The notes under the pieces were generated by a model. It had not been told where the DNA came from, did not search any database, and worked only from the letters and a program-made list of their open reading frames with translations. DNA of 46,389 nt, taken from NCBI GenBank assembly GCA_013416795.1, contig RQSC01000017.1, forward strand, positions 50,525 to 96,913. Reading direction: 5' to 3'. The position numbers were made by a program, and so were the translations under genes. The DNA is from Prasinococcaceae sp. CCMP 1430. Lineage: Eukaryota; Prasinodermophyta; Palmophyllophyceae; Prasinococcales; Prasinococcaceae. Below are positions 1 to 10,376 of the stretch, piece by piece (position 1 is the first letter of the stretch; every line of letters starts with the position of its first letter).

Positions 1-86
1 GGGCGCGCCGCGGAGGGGCGCCCCGGCGGGGCGCGTGCGCGCGCGGCGGGTGGGTAGTGTACAGGTGCGGGGCGGGCTGAGCCCCA

Positions 87-1637
87 CTAGCGTCGGAAGA
101 TGGCGCGCAGCAGCGCTCTCAAGAGCGAAACGAGCGCTACGGCTGCGTAGCGCACGGCGAAGTTCGCGACGACCCTGGCGACAGCTGCGAGAGCACCGAC
201 AACCACTGCAGACACCGCCTCGCTCATCGCACGCGCGTCGTCGTGCGCCTTGTCGCCACCCTCGCTGCTGCGGCTAGCGCTGCCCGCACTCGTCCGCGCA
301 CCTGGCCCTCCCACCTGCCGCCTCTGCACGTCGCGCTGTACTCTTCCGTTCGCGTAGCGGCGCTCGGTTGTCACGGTGACAAACTGGCGGCCTGTGCTGT
401 CGTACGAGGTCTCCTCATATACACGGGTCGACACCACGCCAGGGCCGTGCTGCATCTGTCGGGACATGTCCTGAGCATGTGTGACGGGTCAGGCTTGCCG
501 TCCGCACGTGCGCGCGTGGCGCCCGGGCGCAGCAGCTGGGCAGATAGAGCGCCACGCACCTCGAACAATTGCCGCGCAGATTTCCCAAACACCGCGCGAA
601 AGAGTGCCTCGGCCTGCTCAGGAGTCATGCGGAAGGGGTCGGCCTGTTGGCGGTGGAATTGCCACGCGTCCTGCCGGCGCCGCCACTCCTCGTACTGCTG
701 CTGCTCGCGCGTGCGGTACGCGCCATCCTGCTGCGCTCGCCGGCGCGAGTCCTCCCATTCGCGGCGGTACTGCCGAATGCCGCCGATGCGTGAGGTGCGC
801 CACGATTCGTCAGAGCGCGAGGTGCCTGCAGGCATCCGAGCGGGCGCGGGCGCGGCCACAGGCGAGCACACGCGGCTGCAGGCGGGGTGTGCGCACCTGG
901 TAATCGTTCCCCCCACGCTGCTGCTGCTGCTGCGCCCCTGAGCGTTGCGACTGGCGCTGCTGCGATTCCCACTGTGCGCGCCGCTGGCGCGCCGCGGCGT
1001 CTGCTGCCCGAGAGCGCTCCCAGCGCGCGCGCGCGGCCGGGTCGGTGGCAATGGCGTACGCCTCGGAGGCGCGCTTGAACTTGGCCTCTGCTGCCGCGCG
1101 CTCCGCCGCGCTGTCGTTGGAGTGTCGGTCGGGATGCCACTTCAACGCTTCTCGTCTGTACGCCTTCTTCAGCTCAGTAGGCGTCGCCGAGCGGCTCACG
1201 CCAAGCACCTTGTAGGGGTCGTCGACCTCCTCGTCGCGGGTCGCGGCGGCTGCATACGAACGCGCCTGCGCGCCATACGCCGGCGCTTGCGCGCGCGCAT
1301 GCGCGTGCTCCGGCCCGAGGCTGGCAGCACGGACTGCGCCGCCTCGCCCGAGCGCCTGTGCCGCAAATCCCCTCGCATATGCAATCGGCGACGACCGCTC
1401 GCTCGCTCGCTCGCGCGCTCGTGCGCGGCCGTCCACTTTGCGCGCCACTGCACCGGCCGCCCGTCCGCAGGTCGCGCCGAGCGCCGCGCTCGGCGCACCC
1501 TCGGCAACCACCGACGCCAGCACTTCCTGCTGGATCTTCTGCACGCTTCGGTCGAGCTCGGTGGCGCGGTCCGACACGGTGACGGCCGCATACTCGCCCG
1601 TGCGCGTACGCCACCGATAAATCTGCGAGCGGATGCG
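87..1637 (-). CDS. DnaJ (Hsp40) domain protein with hydrophobic C-terminus, 5' end cut by gap
   Basis: J-domain co-chaperone that would recruit and stimulate an Hsp70. I place three exons: (1637)..897, 769..560 and 470..87. Both introns begin GTGCG and both junctions are phase 0. Exon 1 holds a complete J domain, from [20 protein letters not shown] through the HPD triad (WHPDRH) to the DPAARARWE helix. A charged Arg/Gln-rich linker follows. Exon 3 carries a Tyr/Thr/Val-rich patch ([16 protein letters not shown]), then a hydrophobic segment of about 30 residues ([31 protein letters not shown]) ending RAIFRR, which looks like a C-terminal membrane anchor. The reading frame stays open without a Met from the J domain to the N at 1638, so the start is in the gap or in an exon I cannot place. 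The stretch before the J domain is basic and Ala-rich and could be a presequence. J domain certain; localisation and start inferred. Confidence 0.8.
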
Positions 1638-1638
1638 N
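1638..1638. other. Single N, probable scaffold gap between divergent genes
   Basis: One ambiguous base interrupts the sequence exactly between the DnaJ gene (minus) and the RNase H2B gene (plus). Neither has a recognisable start codon next to it, so missing sequence of unknown length is more likely than a single unread base. Confidence 0.7.
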
Positions 1639-1639
1639 G

Positions 1640-2683
1640 CGCCTCCACATCCAGCGGTCGGCGGAGCGTCTTGGGCGCGACGGCCAAGCGGGCGCGGCAC
1701 TGGACGTCGCGGAGGCGCGGCTCGCGTCGCGGCAGAGCGCGCTGGATGCGGCCGTGGCCGCCGCCAGGTCGGCCAGGGCGCAGGTGCAGGCGCCCAACGA
1801 GCAGCGGCTGCTGGTGGGCCCGCGCGGCGTCGTCGTCGGCGCGGCGGGCGGGAGCTTCCTGCCGGCGGCGCTCGCGCTGCCGTGCCCGCGCACGGGCGCG
1901 GCGCTCGCGTGCTTCCTGTCGGAGGGCGGCGAGGAGCTCGTCGAGGTGGTGCGCTTCAAGGACCCGTACACAAGCTGGCTCGTCGGCGAGTCCGTCGTGA
2001 GCGACGGCTCGCTGTACTGCCTGAGCCCGATCGACGCGGCCGGCCTGCTCTACCCCGCGCTGCGAGCGGCGCGCGCGCGCAGTGGCGGGTTCGAGTCGGC
2101 CGAGCAGCTGCTCGAGGACACCGTGGAGGGCTTCCCGGACGTGGGCAAGCTCGCCGCGGCGAAGTGCGGGCTGGCGGCCATTGAGGCGCTGTGCGAGGCC
2201 AAGCACGTGGGCGGGGAGAGCTACTACAGGCTGTGCGATAAGCGCTGCCTCGCATGGGCGCTCTGCAAGGCGGATGACGCTCTGGAGGCGCTCAAGAGCT
2301 CAGAGGGCGGCAAGGCGCTCGCGGCGCTGCCCGAGACGCAGCTCCGGGCGTACGCTGTGGGAATGCTGGAGGAGTACATGCCCGCGCGGCTCCACACCGA
2401 GCTACGCGAGCACCTGGGCGTGCCCAAGGAAGTGGAGGTGGCCAAAGCGGACGGCGGCGCTGGCACCAGCGCCAATCCGTTCGCGGGGCTTGCGCCCGAG
2501 GCAGCGCCTAGGGAGGCCTTCGACGACGTGGGCGCCGAGGAGCGCGCCGCAGACGCCCGCAAGGCGCGCGAACGCGCCGCGGCGGCCGCGAAGCGCGAGG
2601 AGACAAAGGCGGAGAAGGCGCGCCGTGAGAGCGCGGGGATGAAGTCGATCTCGAGCTTCTTCGCAAAGAAGCCCAAGAAATAG
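1640..2683 (+). CDS. RNASEH2B: Ribonuclease H2 subunit B, 5' end unresolved
   Basis: Non-catalytic subunit of the nuclear RNase H2 complex, which removes ribonucleotides and RNA/DNA hybrids from DNA. The conserved body starts near 1,796 (RLLVGPRGVVVG) and continues through VVRFKDPYTSWLVGESVVSDGSLYCLSPIDAAGLLYPAL, matching the triple-barrel/dimerisation part of the family. A helical middle region (AEQLLEDTVEGFPDV) and a Lys/Ala/Glu-rich linker follow. The protein ends in a PCNA-interacting motif, MKSISSFFAKKPKK, as in animal RNASEH2B. The frame is open back to the N at 1638 with no ATG. The upstream residues (ALDVAEARLASRQSALDAA) resemble a coiled coil and may be non-coding or a distal exon, so the true start lies in the gap or behind an intron whose acceptor would be near 1,790. 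The gene converges on the next one with 131 bp between stops. Confidence 0.88.
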   Translation, partial: RLHIQRSAERLGRDGQAGAALDVAEARLASRQSALDAAVAAARSARAQVQAPNEQRLLVGPRGVVVGAAGGSFLPAALALPCPRTGAALACFLSEGGEELVEVVRFKDPYTSWLVGESVVSDGSLYCLSPIDAAGLLYPALRAARARSGGFESAEQLLEDTVEGFPDVGKLAAAKCGLAAIEALCEAKHVGGESYYRLCDKRCLAWALCKADDALEALKSSEGGKALAALPETQLRAYAVGMLEEYMPARLHTELREHLGVPKEVEVAKADGGAGTSANPFAGLAPEAAPREAFDDVGAEERAADARKARERAAAAAKREETKAEKARRESAGMKSISSFFAKKPKK

Positions 2684-2814
2684 CTCCCTCCCTCCCCTGC
2701 GCACAGGGTGACGTCGGCATATCAGCGTGATTTTAATTGAGAGTACAAAATAGGATACACAGCAGGCGCGGAACACGGCGATGTTGAGGGCCCCGCGGGC
2801 GACGCACGCACCCA
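2684..2814. other. Convergent 3' spacer
   Basis: Short spacer between two stop codons. It holds a small AT-rich stretch near 2,731-2,755 (TTTTAATTGAGAG, ACAAAATAGG) that probably serves 3'-end formation for one or both genes; no canonical AATAAA is present. Confidence 0.4.
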
Positions 2815-5800
2815 TCACATGAGTGGCGCGCGCTCTCGGGCGTCCGCCTTGAGCAGCACGTCGAGCATCGTCCCTGGCACGAGGCGGCTTACGTCCTCGT
2901 CGTCGCCCACGAGCACTGCAGCGGGGGCGAGGCGCAGGCGGCGCGACCGTCAGCGCGCGCGCCGCGCGCGCGCCCACCATCCGCGCGAGCCTTTGCGCCG
3001 CGGAAGCGCAACGCACCGTCGTTGCCCTTGGTAATCTGGACGACCTGCAACGGCCTGACGCCGAACTTGATGGCGACCTCCTCTCGCAAGTCTTCGTAGG
3101 TCCGCATACCATAGGGGATCTCGCGGTAGTACTTGTCGCCTGGGCATCGCACTGAGGTTCACCACGCCGCGCGGAGCGCGCGCGTCAGCGCACGAGCGCG
3201 CCACAGTGGCCGCGCCGCCAAGCGCGCGATCGAGCGCGCGCGCGCAAACGCACCCCGCAGGGCCGCCATCGGGTCGTCACCCTTGTCCAGCGCCGCGGGC
3301 TTGGTCGACACCCGTCTAGACGAGTCGATGATCTCCGCCGCGTCGTCGGGCGTGAGAACGCCGGCCTCCTGCAGCTCGGTGAACAGGCGCGTCTTCATGT
3401 TGTCCGGCCGCAAGCGCGCGGGCTCCGATGCCTTGCGTGTGATCTGCATGTACGCGCTCAGCAGGAAGCCGTGCTTGATATCGTACAGAAGCTCGATCTT
3501 TAGAACGTAGCCCTCCCACTTCAGGGTATCGGCGTCCGCCCAAATCACCTTCTGCAACGCCGTCATGCGGTCCGCATCGCCGTCCTCTGCCTGAATGGGC
3601 TTCTGCGCCAGATACTCCTCCATGGCCATGAGATCGATTGGCTTGTTGACCTTGATGCGGTAGGTGATGACGCCTCCTACTTTGTCGTTCAGGTGGCGCA
3701 AGAGCTTGAATACGATGCTGCCCACCAAGCCCCAGGTCAGCATGGACACGATGAACCACACCATGGGCTGCCAGACAGAAGGCCGTCGAGGGGAAGCAAG
3801 AGCGCGCAGCGAGTGTCAGCGGCACTCCAGCACGCTCGAGCGCGTCGCCTCGCCGAGTGTGCGCCACGGCGCTCACGGGCGCAGGATGTACCCGGCATTG
3901 TAGCCCGCTCGTCGGTTTCTCTCAGACGGCGGACTGTTCGATGCCGGGCGCGCGCGTTGCTGCGCTCTGCGTTTGACGCTTCTCTACGAAGGTCGTATCG
4001 GGTCCATGCACGGAGACTGTGGTGCACGGCCCTTCTAATACCTTCGATGCACCTGGAACGCGGTGCGGCAAATATTCTCGCGCGCACACGCGCGGCAGCG
4101 ACCCCCCCCCCCCCACACACACACACACACCCCGGGCGCACTCGCACCTTGTTCATTAGTGGCTCTACGATCCACATGCGTCCCCACTCGGTATGAACGA
4201 CCGACCACTCGCCGGTGAGGCGATCGAGCAGCTCGAAGGCCAGCGAGCCGGCGAAGATAACTTGCATGACGTCCAGGCTGGTGCTCTGTCTCTCGTTGTT
4301 CTTGAGTTGCACGAGCATGTCAGCGCTGTTGCCGCGGATCTCCTCTTGCAGCTTGAACATCTGGTTCTCCGACACCGTGTCCGTCATGTTTCGCAGGCCA
4401 TCCACCTCGTGCCGCGCGCCCTGCAGGATTTTCTCCATGTCCTCAATCCTCGTCCTGCGCGCGCGGCCGTTTGGGTGCGCGTGTTAGCTGGCAGGTAGCA
4501 CACGACGGCGCTCATGCGCACGCGCGCGCCAGGCGCGTTCGTGCGAATGCACGCACTTGAGATCATCGATCATAATGTCGACGTCGAGGATATCGTACAG
4601 GCGCACGCCAGCCGGATCGCTCGGCCGTTGGTAGATTGACCTGTCCTGCGAGAGCGACTCGGACAGGTACAGCAGAATCTCCTCGAGCAGAATGATGTCC
4701 TTGGAGGTCTCACTGATGGTGCGACGGATCCGGGGAATGGAGTTGGGGTCACGCTCGTACTCGTTGATCATCTTGCGTGTCGTCTTGAGAGTGTCGTCGA
4801 CGATGAAAAGGCGGCTGAACAGATTCTGCACGAAGACGTCGCGCGAGCGCAACGAGAGGAAGGCAAGCAGGACAGGCTCGTTGAGTTTGGCGTTTGGCCC
4901 AGTGACCATGATACCGTGCGAGCCGGTCACGATAACGTCCTCATCAGTAAGATCGTACCCTTCGTAGGTGTCGCCAAGCACCTGCCGAATCTCATTCTCG
5001 AAGGCATCGCGGTCCATGTACTGGGCGGCGCGCCGCTTAGGCAGCACGCGCTCCGCGATGATGCAGTTTACCTTGTCGCGGCACTCGGTGTTGCCGAGAA
5101 AGACCATATCGAGCAGGTCGCGCTGGTGGTTGCTGATGAGGCTCTCCATGATCTTGCTCGAATCGATGTGCACGTCGACCAGCAGGCGCGCCAAGTTGTC
5201 GAGGGAGATGTTCTCTAGGATGCGGTCCATGACGGCTTCGATGAGCATGCCGTACACGAGCGTGCCGTCGAGGCGAGCGTGGATGCCAAAGCACTCGATC
5301 TGGACGATGCCCTCCTCCTCCGGGAAGTACACCTCGGCCTCGATGTTGGTAAATCGCGTAAGGTCATAGTCGACGATTCTCACCTGCGTCAGGCCCGTGG
5401 GCACCTCGAACTGCGTCGCAGTGGAGTTCTGGTCGACAGTCGATGTGAAGTAGCCCCCCTGGCAGCGCTCGTTCGCTCCGAGTTTGATGTTGAGCTCGAC
5501 GATCTGGTTGGCTCCGAACGGCAGCCACTCGCCGACGAGAATGGTCACGTTCGACAGGGTGATGACCTCATCGAGATCGTCGCGGATGGTGCTCACCTTG
5601 CCGGCCGACTCATGGGCGCGGTGGGCATTCGATGAGAGCGAAGGTCCGCCAGGCCGGCGGAGCGTGCGCGGGATGTGCGGGCTGCTGACATAGCTGACAT
5701 CCTCGCATTCCGTGATTGTCGACTCGCGCGACACGAGGTCGTTGCGAAGGAGGAAAGTCCCCTCCTCCCACGCTACCTGCAGCTGCTGGCCATCGATGAA

Positions 5801-6973
5801 AATGAAGTCGTCAACTAACTGGCGCTCCTCGTCAGGCAGCCGTTTCGAGATCATGTTGACGCCGGCGAGCGTGATCTGGTACGCTGTCACGCTCTGGTGC
5901 TCCTTCGTGCTCAGCCGAAGGCCCTTGATCATCCTGCCCTCGGTCAGGTCGTCGAGGTCATCCTTGCCCTCCTGCGAGATGTTGATGTACACGCGCCGCG
6001 CCTCGATGACCTCAGAGGAGGGCGCGTAATCGTAGTCAAACACTTTTTGGACCACGCCCTCGTAGATGAGAACCAGCAGCGGCAGCTTGCGAATCCAGCG
6101 CTCCTTGTCGTGCACCGACTGCGCGAAGTGGCTGTAGCGGCTGATGAGGTACATCAGCTTCAGGTGATTCATCGTCCAGTAGTCGTCGGGCTTCTCGTGC
6201 CTATCCTTGACTTGCGGGATGGCGCCGGCCGCCCGCTGCTGCGTCGCCAGCTGACTGTCGGCGAAAGGCGACGTGAGCATGCTCGCCCCCAACCCGCCGG
6301 GCAGTTGCGATCTTTCCTGGCCCGACGCCGCCACCAGGGCTCCTGCTGCCATCGCATCCGCCACACCCGGCGGCGCCGCAGACTGCAAGAACGCGCGCTT
6401 CTCGGGCATCATTCCCAGCAAGTTCGCCTGCCCGTCCGCAGCGCCTTGCCCTGCGCCGGCGAGGTTGGGCGCACCCCGCAGCTGTGACAGCGGGGGCCTC
6501 CTCGGCGGCCGCGCAGCGACCGGCGGCGGCAGCGTCAAGAGAGCATCCAGGTCCTCCTGCTGCTTCGCACGTTGCTCTCCGGCCACCTCGAGCGCGCTGC
6601 GCGACTGAGGGTCACTCTGAGGCGGCGAGCCCACCGACCCGGGCGGGACGGCGCCGCGCTGCCCAGCCGGCTGCCCGCCAGTGGCCTGCTGCCGCTGCTG
6701 CTGCTGGGCAGCTGCGCTCGGCACGCCCGCGCCGCTCGCCAGCGATCTCGGGGGGCCGAAGGCGCCTGCCCCTGGGATTTCGGCGCCCAGCTTGCGCTGG
6801 GGCAGCGCTTCGCTCGTTGCGGCCTCCGTCTCCTCGGAGCGCAGCGGGTTGCTCACCGTCCCGGTTGCCTGCGGCACCAGCGCAGCAATGCCCCCGACGC
6901 CCGGCGTCGCCGTCTGCGAGGCGGACGCTCCGAAACCGCCACGCCTGCCAGCCATGCCCAGCCCCGACAGCAT
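2815..6973 (-). CDS. Large unnamed protein: winged-helix-like region, helical/TM segment, ubiquitin-like tail
   Basis: I do not recognise a named family. Five exons: (about 6973 or further upstream)..4557, 4454..4148, 3767..3254, 3139..2978, 2915..2815. All junctions keep frame; introns begin GTGCGT, GTGCGA, GTGCGT and GTGGGC. The N-terminal part is Ala/Gln/Pro-rich and disordered. From about 6,200 a conserved region begins DDYWTMNHLKLMYLISRYSHF and contains YINISQEGKDDLDDLTEGRMI, which reads like a winged-helix fold. A beta-rich section follows, then long charged helices ending in NNERQSTSLDVMQVIFAG and a clear membrane segment (MVWFIVSMLTWGLVGSIVF). The last two exons (YREIPYGMRTYEDLREEVAIKF ... 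DVSRLVPGTMLDVLLKA) look like a beta-grasp/ubiquitin-like domain. The helix-then-TM order recalls CorA-type proteins, but that is weak. The start is unresolved: the frame stays open past 7,100, and 6973 is the first downstream ATG. Shares a promoter region with the ligase gene. Confidence 0.72.
4102..4131. repeat. Poly-C tract followed by (CA)n in an intron
   Basis: About 13 consecutive C then about eight CA units, inside the intron between exons 2 and 3 of the large unnamed minus-strand gene. On the transcribed strand this reads (GT)n then poly-G. Confidence 0.85.
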
Positions 6974-7099
6974 GCTCGCGAGCGAGCCGTCGCTGGCGCC
7001 TGCCGCAGCGGACGCAGACGCGGCTTGGGCGCGCCCGCTCGCCGCAGCCGCTGCGGTCGTCGCAGCGGTGGCAGCAGCGGCGGGTCCGAGCGCCCTAGG

Positions 7100-7480
7100 C
7101 TCCCGTGTCACGGGCACCACGCGCTCGCGCTCGCCGCGACCAGATCCTGCCCTTGCTGGGGGGCAGAGCGGAGCTCGCGTCCGCCCCGCACCCACCCTCC
7201 CGCGTTGCCCGCCCGACCGCCCTGTGGCGCACCACCCCACCCCACCCCACCCCATGCCATGCGCGCGCAAACAAACCCGCAAAAGCAAGCAAAAAAAATC
7301 AAACGCGCGCGCGCGCGCTCCACCGGCCCGCAGGTCAAAACGAGTGCGTTCGAACGGGCGAGCGCCCCGGGCGCGTCGCGCTGCTTCATTGCCACGCCAC
7401 ACCGAGGCGGCCGTTGGGTGCAGATACGTGGAATGTATCATGTATATATCACCCCACGGGCGACTTCTTTGTGCTTTTTG
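7100..7480. promoter_or_regulatory. Divergent promoter region with TATATA element
   Basis: Lies between the 5' end of the unnamed minus-strand gene and the ligase gene. A palindromic TATATA at 7,442-7,449 sits in a locally AT-rich stretch and can be read on either strand. It is about 35 bp before the first ligase ATG (7481), so a start about 30 bp downstream would leave almost no leader for that ATG and favours the ATG at 7607. GGTCAAAACGAG at 7,333-7,344 resembles a motif found in other divergent promoters here. There is also a CCCCA repeat at about 7,230-7,255. Confidence 0.45.
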
Positions 7481-10009
7481 ATGTGCGCGTGCGTGCTTGC
7501 GTGCGCGCGTTGGGTGGGTGACGCGGCGGGCGACGGCGGCAACGGCAGCAGCAGCAGCGACGGCGACGGCCATGGCGGCAAGGGGGAGGGCGTGTCGGAC
7601 GCAGCCATGCGCGTGCGCGCGCTGCGCCTGGAGACCGCCCTCGCCGCGCAGCGCGACGCGTACTACAACCGCGGCGGAGGCGCGCTCTCCGACGACGCCT
7701 TCGACGCGCTCGCGGCGGAGCTCGACGCGCTGCGCTCAGAGCTGGGCGAGGGCGGTGCGGCCGCGCCCGTCGGTGCGGCCGTCTCCGAGGGCGCGGCCAA
7801 GTTCCGACACGCGGAGAAGATGCTCTCGCTGCAGGCCGTCAAGACTCGCCTCGACCTCGAGAGGTGGCGCGCCGCTTCGCTCGCGCGCCTCGCAAGGGCA
7901 CACAAGAGGGAGGCGGAGCGCGCCGGGGACGAGCTCGTCGAGGGCGCCGGCCGCGCGCAGCATGCGCCCAGCGAGGGCGGCGGAGACGGCGGTGAGGGCG
8001 CACATCCGGTGCGCTGGGTGGTCGAGCCCAAAATCGACGGGCTCGCCGTCGCCCTGCACTACGTCGACGGGCAGCTGGTCGCGGCGGCGACGCGGGGCGA
8101 CGGCACGGTCGGCGAGCTGGTGACGCGAAACGCTGCGGCCGCGGCCGGCGTGCCAGCCGCCCTCGGCGCCGACGGCGCTGACGGCCGGCCGCCGCGCCTG
8201 CTTGAGGTCCGCGGAGAAATCCTCATGACGCGGTCAGCGCTCGAGCGGTACAACGCCGCTGCGGAGGCCGCTGGCGAGGCCGTGCTGGCCAACGCGCGCA
8301 ATGCCGCGAGCGGCTCGCTGAGGCTGCTCGACGAGGAGCAGGCGGGGAAGCGCGAGCTGTCGTTCTTCGCGTATGCCATGCACCTGCCCCCGGGTGAGAA
8401 TGAGCGAGAGCGCGGGGCGCTCGGAGACAGCGGATTCGATGACGGCGGCGACGGCGTGCGCGTGTCGAGCGGCGGCGGCGCAAGCCGGGCGCTGAGGTCT
8501 CAGGAGGAGACGCTACGATGGCTCGCGGCTGTGGGCTTCGCGACCGCCCCGGGGTGGTCTGCGCACGAGTCGTTCGAGGCCGCCGCCGACGCCGCCGAGG
8601 CACTCATCGCCGCGCGCGACGAGTGCGACTTCGACACGGACGGCGCCGTGCTGAAGATGGACAGCGCCGAGACGCAGCGGTTGATGGGATCGACGTCTTC
8701 CGACCCGCGATGGGCGGTGGCGCTCAAGCCGCCCGCGCGGCAGGCCACGTCCGTGCTCGAGAACCTGAGCGTGGCGGTGGGGCGCACGGGCCACGTGGTG
8801 CCCGTTGCGCGCGTGCGCCCGGTAGAGATCGGCGGCGCGCTCATCTCGCGCACGACCCTGCACAACGTCGGCCACGCTCTGCGCATGGGCGTGCGCGAGG
8901 GCGACACGGTCGTGATTGAGCGCGCCGGCGATGTTATCCCGCGCGTACTTGGACCGGTCGAAGGGCTTCGGGGCGAGCAGGCGGACGGCTTCGTCGCGCC
9001 CTCCAAGTGCCCTGGCTGCGGCAGCGTCCTGCACGTCGAGCAACACGGCCCTGTTCTACCCGAGTGGGAGCGGGTTGTCGCAGCCGCTGGCGGCGATGTC
9101 AGCGTCGAGGACAGGGGCGAGGAAGACGGTGAGATGGACGAAAGCGATGGGCAGAGCGTGCTCACCATGTGGTGCCGCAACGTGCAGTGCCCCTTGCGCA
9201 CTGGCCGCGCGCTGCAGCACTTCGCCCGGGCACTGAAGGCAGGCATCGGCGAGAATACGGTGGAGCTAATGGTGGAGGCCGGCATCGTGTCATCGCCACC
9301 CGACTTCTTTCGCCTGGCCGCCCACCGCGAGGCCATTGAGGCCCTGCCGCGCATGGGTGAGCAGCGCGTGAATCGCATCCTCGGCCTGCTGGATGACGCA
9401 AAGGTGCGCATGACGCCAGCCGACACCATTGCGGCGTTGGGTATCCCGGGCATCTCCAATGCGCTGGCGGCGCGCCTGGCTGTGCAAGTTGGCACCCTTG
9501 CGGGGCTCGCCGAGGCAGACATGGCGGACATTGAGCTGGACGGCGCAGGCGAGGCGTCCGTTGCGAAAGGCAAGCTCGTGGCGTGGATGGACGCCAACCG
9601 TGCCATGGTTCGTGATCTGGCGGCGTGCGGGCTGGGCGCGAGAGACCCCGTCGCGCCGGCGGGCTCGCTTCGCTCTGGTCTGAGCGCCAACGCCACGGCC
9701 ACAGCACGTGCGAGCATCGTTGAGGGGGGCAACGCGCGCTCGGGCCCGTGGGCTGGCAAGCGCGTGCGCATCACGGGCGCAATTGAGGGGCACACGCGCG
9801 CGACGGCTGCCGCAGTGGCGGAGGCGCTCGGCGCGAGGGTAGTTTCCTCGGGCGCGCGGCCCGACGTCGTGGTCGCGGGTGCAAAGCCCGGGAGCGCAGC
9901 CACGAAGTGGCCCGAGGCGTCGGTCGTGCTCGCGGCCGACTTCCTCGCACTCGCATCCGAGCACCTCAAGCCCACTCCACCCCCGGAAGAGCATGCGGGC
10001 GACGAGTAA
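7481..10009 (+). CDS. ligA: NAD+-dependent DNA ligase (LigA type)
   Basis: Seals nicked DNA using NAD+ as adenylate donor. All LigA parts appear in order. The Ia region is AYYNRGGGALSDDAFDAL, followed by KMLSL. Adenylation motif I is EPKIDGLAV with the reactive Lys, then TRGDGTVGE, LEVRGEILM, NARNAASGSLR, FDTDGAVLKMD and RWAVALKPPA. The OB fold is VGRTGHVVPVARVRPVEIGG...ISRTTLHN. The Zn finger is CPGCGSVL...WCRNVQCP, four Cys but widened by an acidic insert of about 45 residues. HhH repeats include ALGIPGISNALAARLA. The C-terminal BRCT domain is GPWAGKRVRITGAIEGHTRA. Up to 842 residues, longer than typical bacterial LigA (about 670) because of several low-complexity inserts. No introns. The start is 7481 or 7607; the first adds a short Cys/Gly-rich leader. 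Nuclear eukaryotic ligases are ATP-dependent, so an organelle role or acquisition by transfer is inferred. Codon use resembles its neighbours. Confidence 0.93.
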   Translation: MCACVLACARWVGDAAGDGGNGSSSSDGDGHGGKGEGVSDAAMRVRALRLETALAAQRDAYYNRGGGALSDDAFDALAAELDALRSELGEGGAAAPVGAAVSEGAAKFRHAEKMLSLQAVKTRLDLERWRAASLARLARAHKREAERAGDELVEGAGRAQHAPSEGGGDGGEGAHPVRWVVEPKIDGLAVALHYVDGQLVAAATRGDGTVGELVTRNAAAAAGVPAALGADGADGRPPRLLEVRGEILMTRSALERYNAAAEAAGEAVLANARNAASGSLRLLDEEQAGKRELSFFAYAMHLPPGENERERGALGDSGFDDGGDGVRVSSGGGASRALRSQEETLRWLAAVGFATAPGWSAHESFEAAADAAEALIAARDECDFDTDGAVLKMDSAETQRLMGSTSSDPRWAVALKPPARQATSVLENLSVAVGRTGHVVPVARVRPVEIGGALISRTTLHNVGHALRMGVREGDTVVIERAGDVIPRVLGPVEGLRGEQADGFVAPSKCPGCGSVLHVEQHGPVLPEWERVVAAAGGDVSVEDRGEEDGEMDESDGQSVLTMWCRNVQCPLRTGRALQHFARALKAGIGENTVELMVEAGIVSSPPDFFRLAAHREAIEALPRMGEQRVNRILGLLDDAKVRMTPADTIAALGIPGISNALAARLAVQVGTLAGLAEADMADIELDGAGEASVAKGKLVAWMDANRAMVRDLAACGLGARDPVAPAGSLRSGLSANATATARASIVEGGNARSGPWAGKRVRITGAIEGHTRATAAAVAEALGARVVSSGARPDVVVAGAKPGSAATKWPEASVVLAADFLALASEHLKPTPPPEEHAGDE

Positions 10010-10376
10010 TGCCACATGACACAACCTGCTCAAGGCTGCAGGCGCCATCCGCGGCATCGATGTACACTACAATGGCGCTCAAACACTCTCAGGACTGGTG
10101 CGCGCGTCACCTGGCTGTAAAATTCGTTCGTGAAGCACAGCGAATACGTTTGTCGTGCTCCCAGCGCTCGTCGCAAGGGCTGCTCCATTGCACTCAGGCA
10201 GCTGGCAGTCGTGTGGATCTCGCTCAGCGCGCACTGGCGCACGCACGCCACGAATCAGTCGAGAGTGCGGGGGATTACTGCGCCCTTCGCATCGCACGGC
10301 AGCGTGAGTGAGCTCTCGTGCACATGTCGAAGGCAGCAAGATTGTGTGCGGGACAGCAAAATTGCCGGCCGCGCGC
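10010..10376. other. Convergent intergenic region, nothing recognised
   Basis: Separates the ligase stop codon from the stop of the WW-repeat gene. Short open frames occur on both strands but lack conserved motifs. No RNA gene or repeat is visible; it presumably contains both 3' UTRs. Confidence 0.5.

Noticed and set aside
1640-1780. HlyD-like coiled coil fused to RNase H2B (ALDVAEARLASRQSALDAA)
   Set aside because: Short Ala/Arg-rich helix directly beside a gap with no other adaptor-protein motifs; more likely GC-driven noise or an unresolved 5' exon.
6572-7480. Long plus-strand open frame running into the ligase
   Set aside because: It is antisense to the unnamed minus-strand gene and shows no motif; high GC keeps frames open by chance. 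The ligase start is placed after the TATA-like element.
8500-10017. 505-codon minus-strand frame opposite the ligase
   Set aside because: Shadow of the ligase; Ser/Ala/Pro/Arg composition without any motif.
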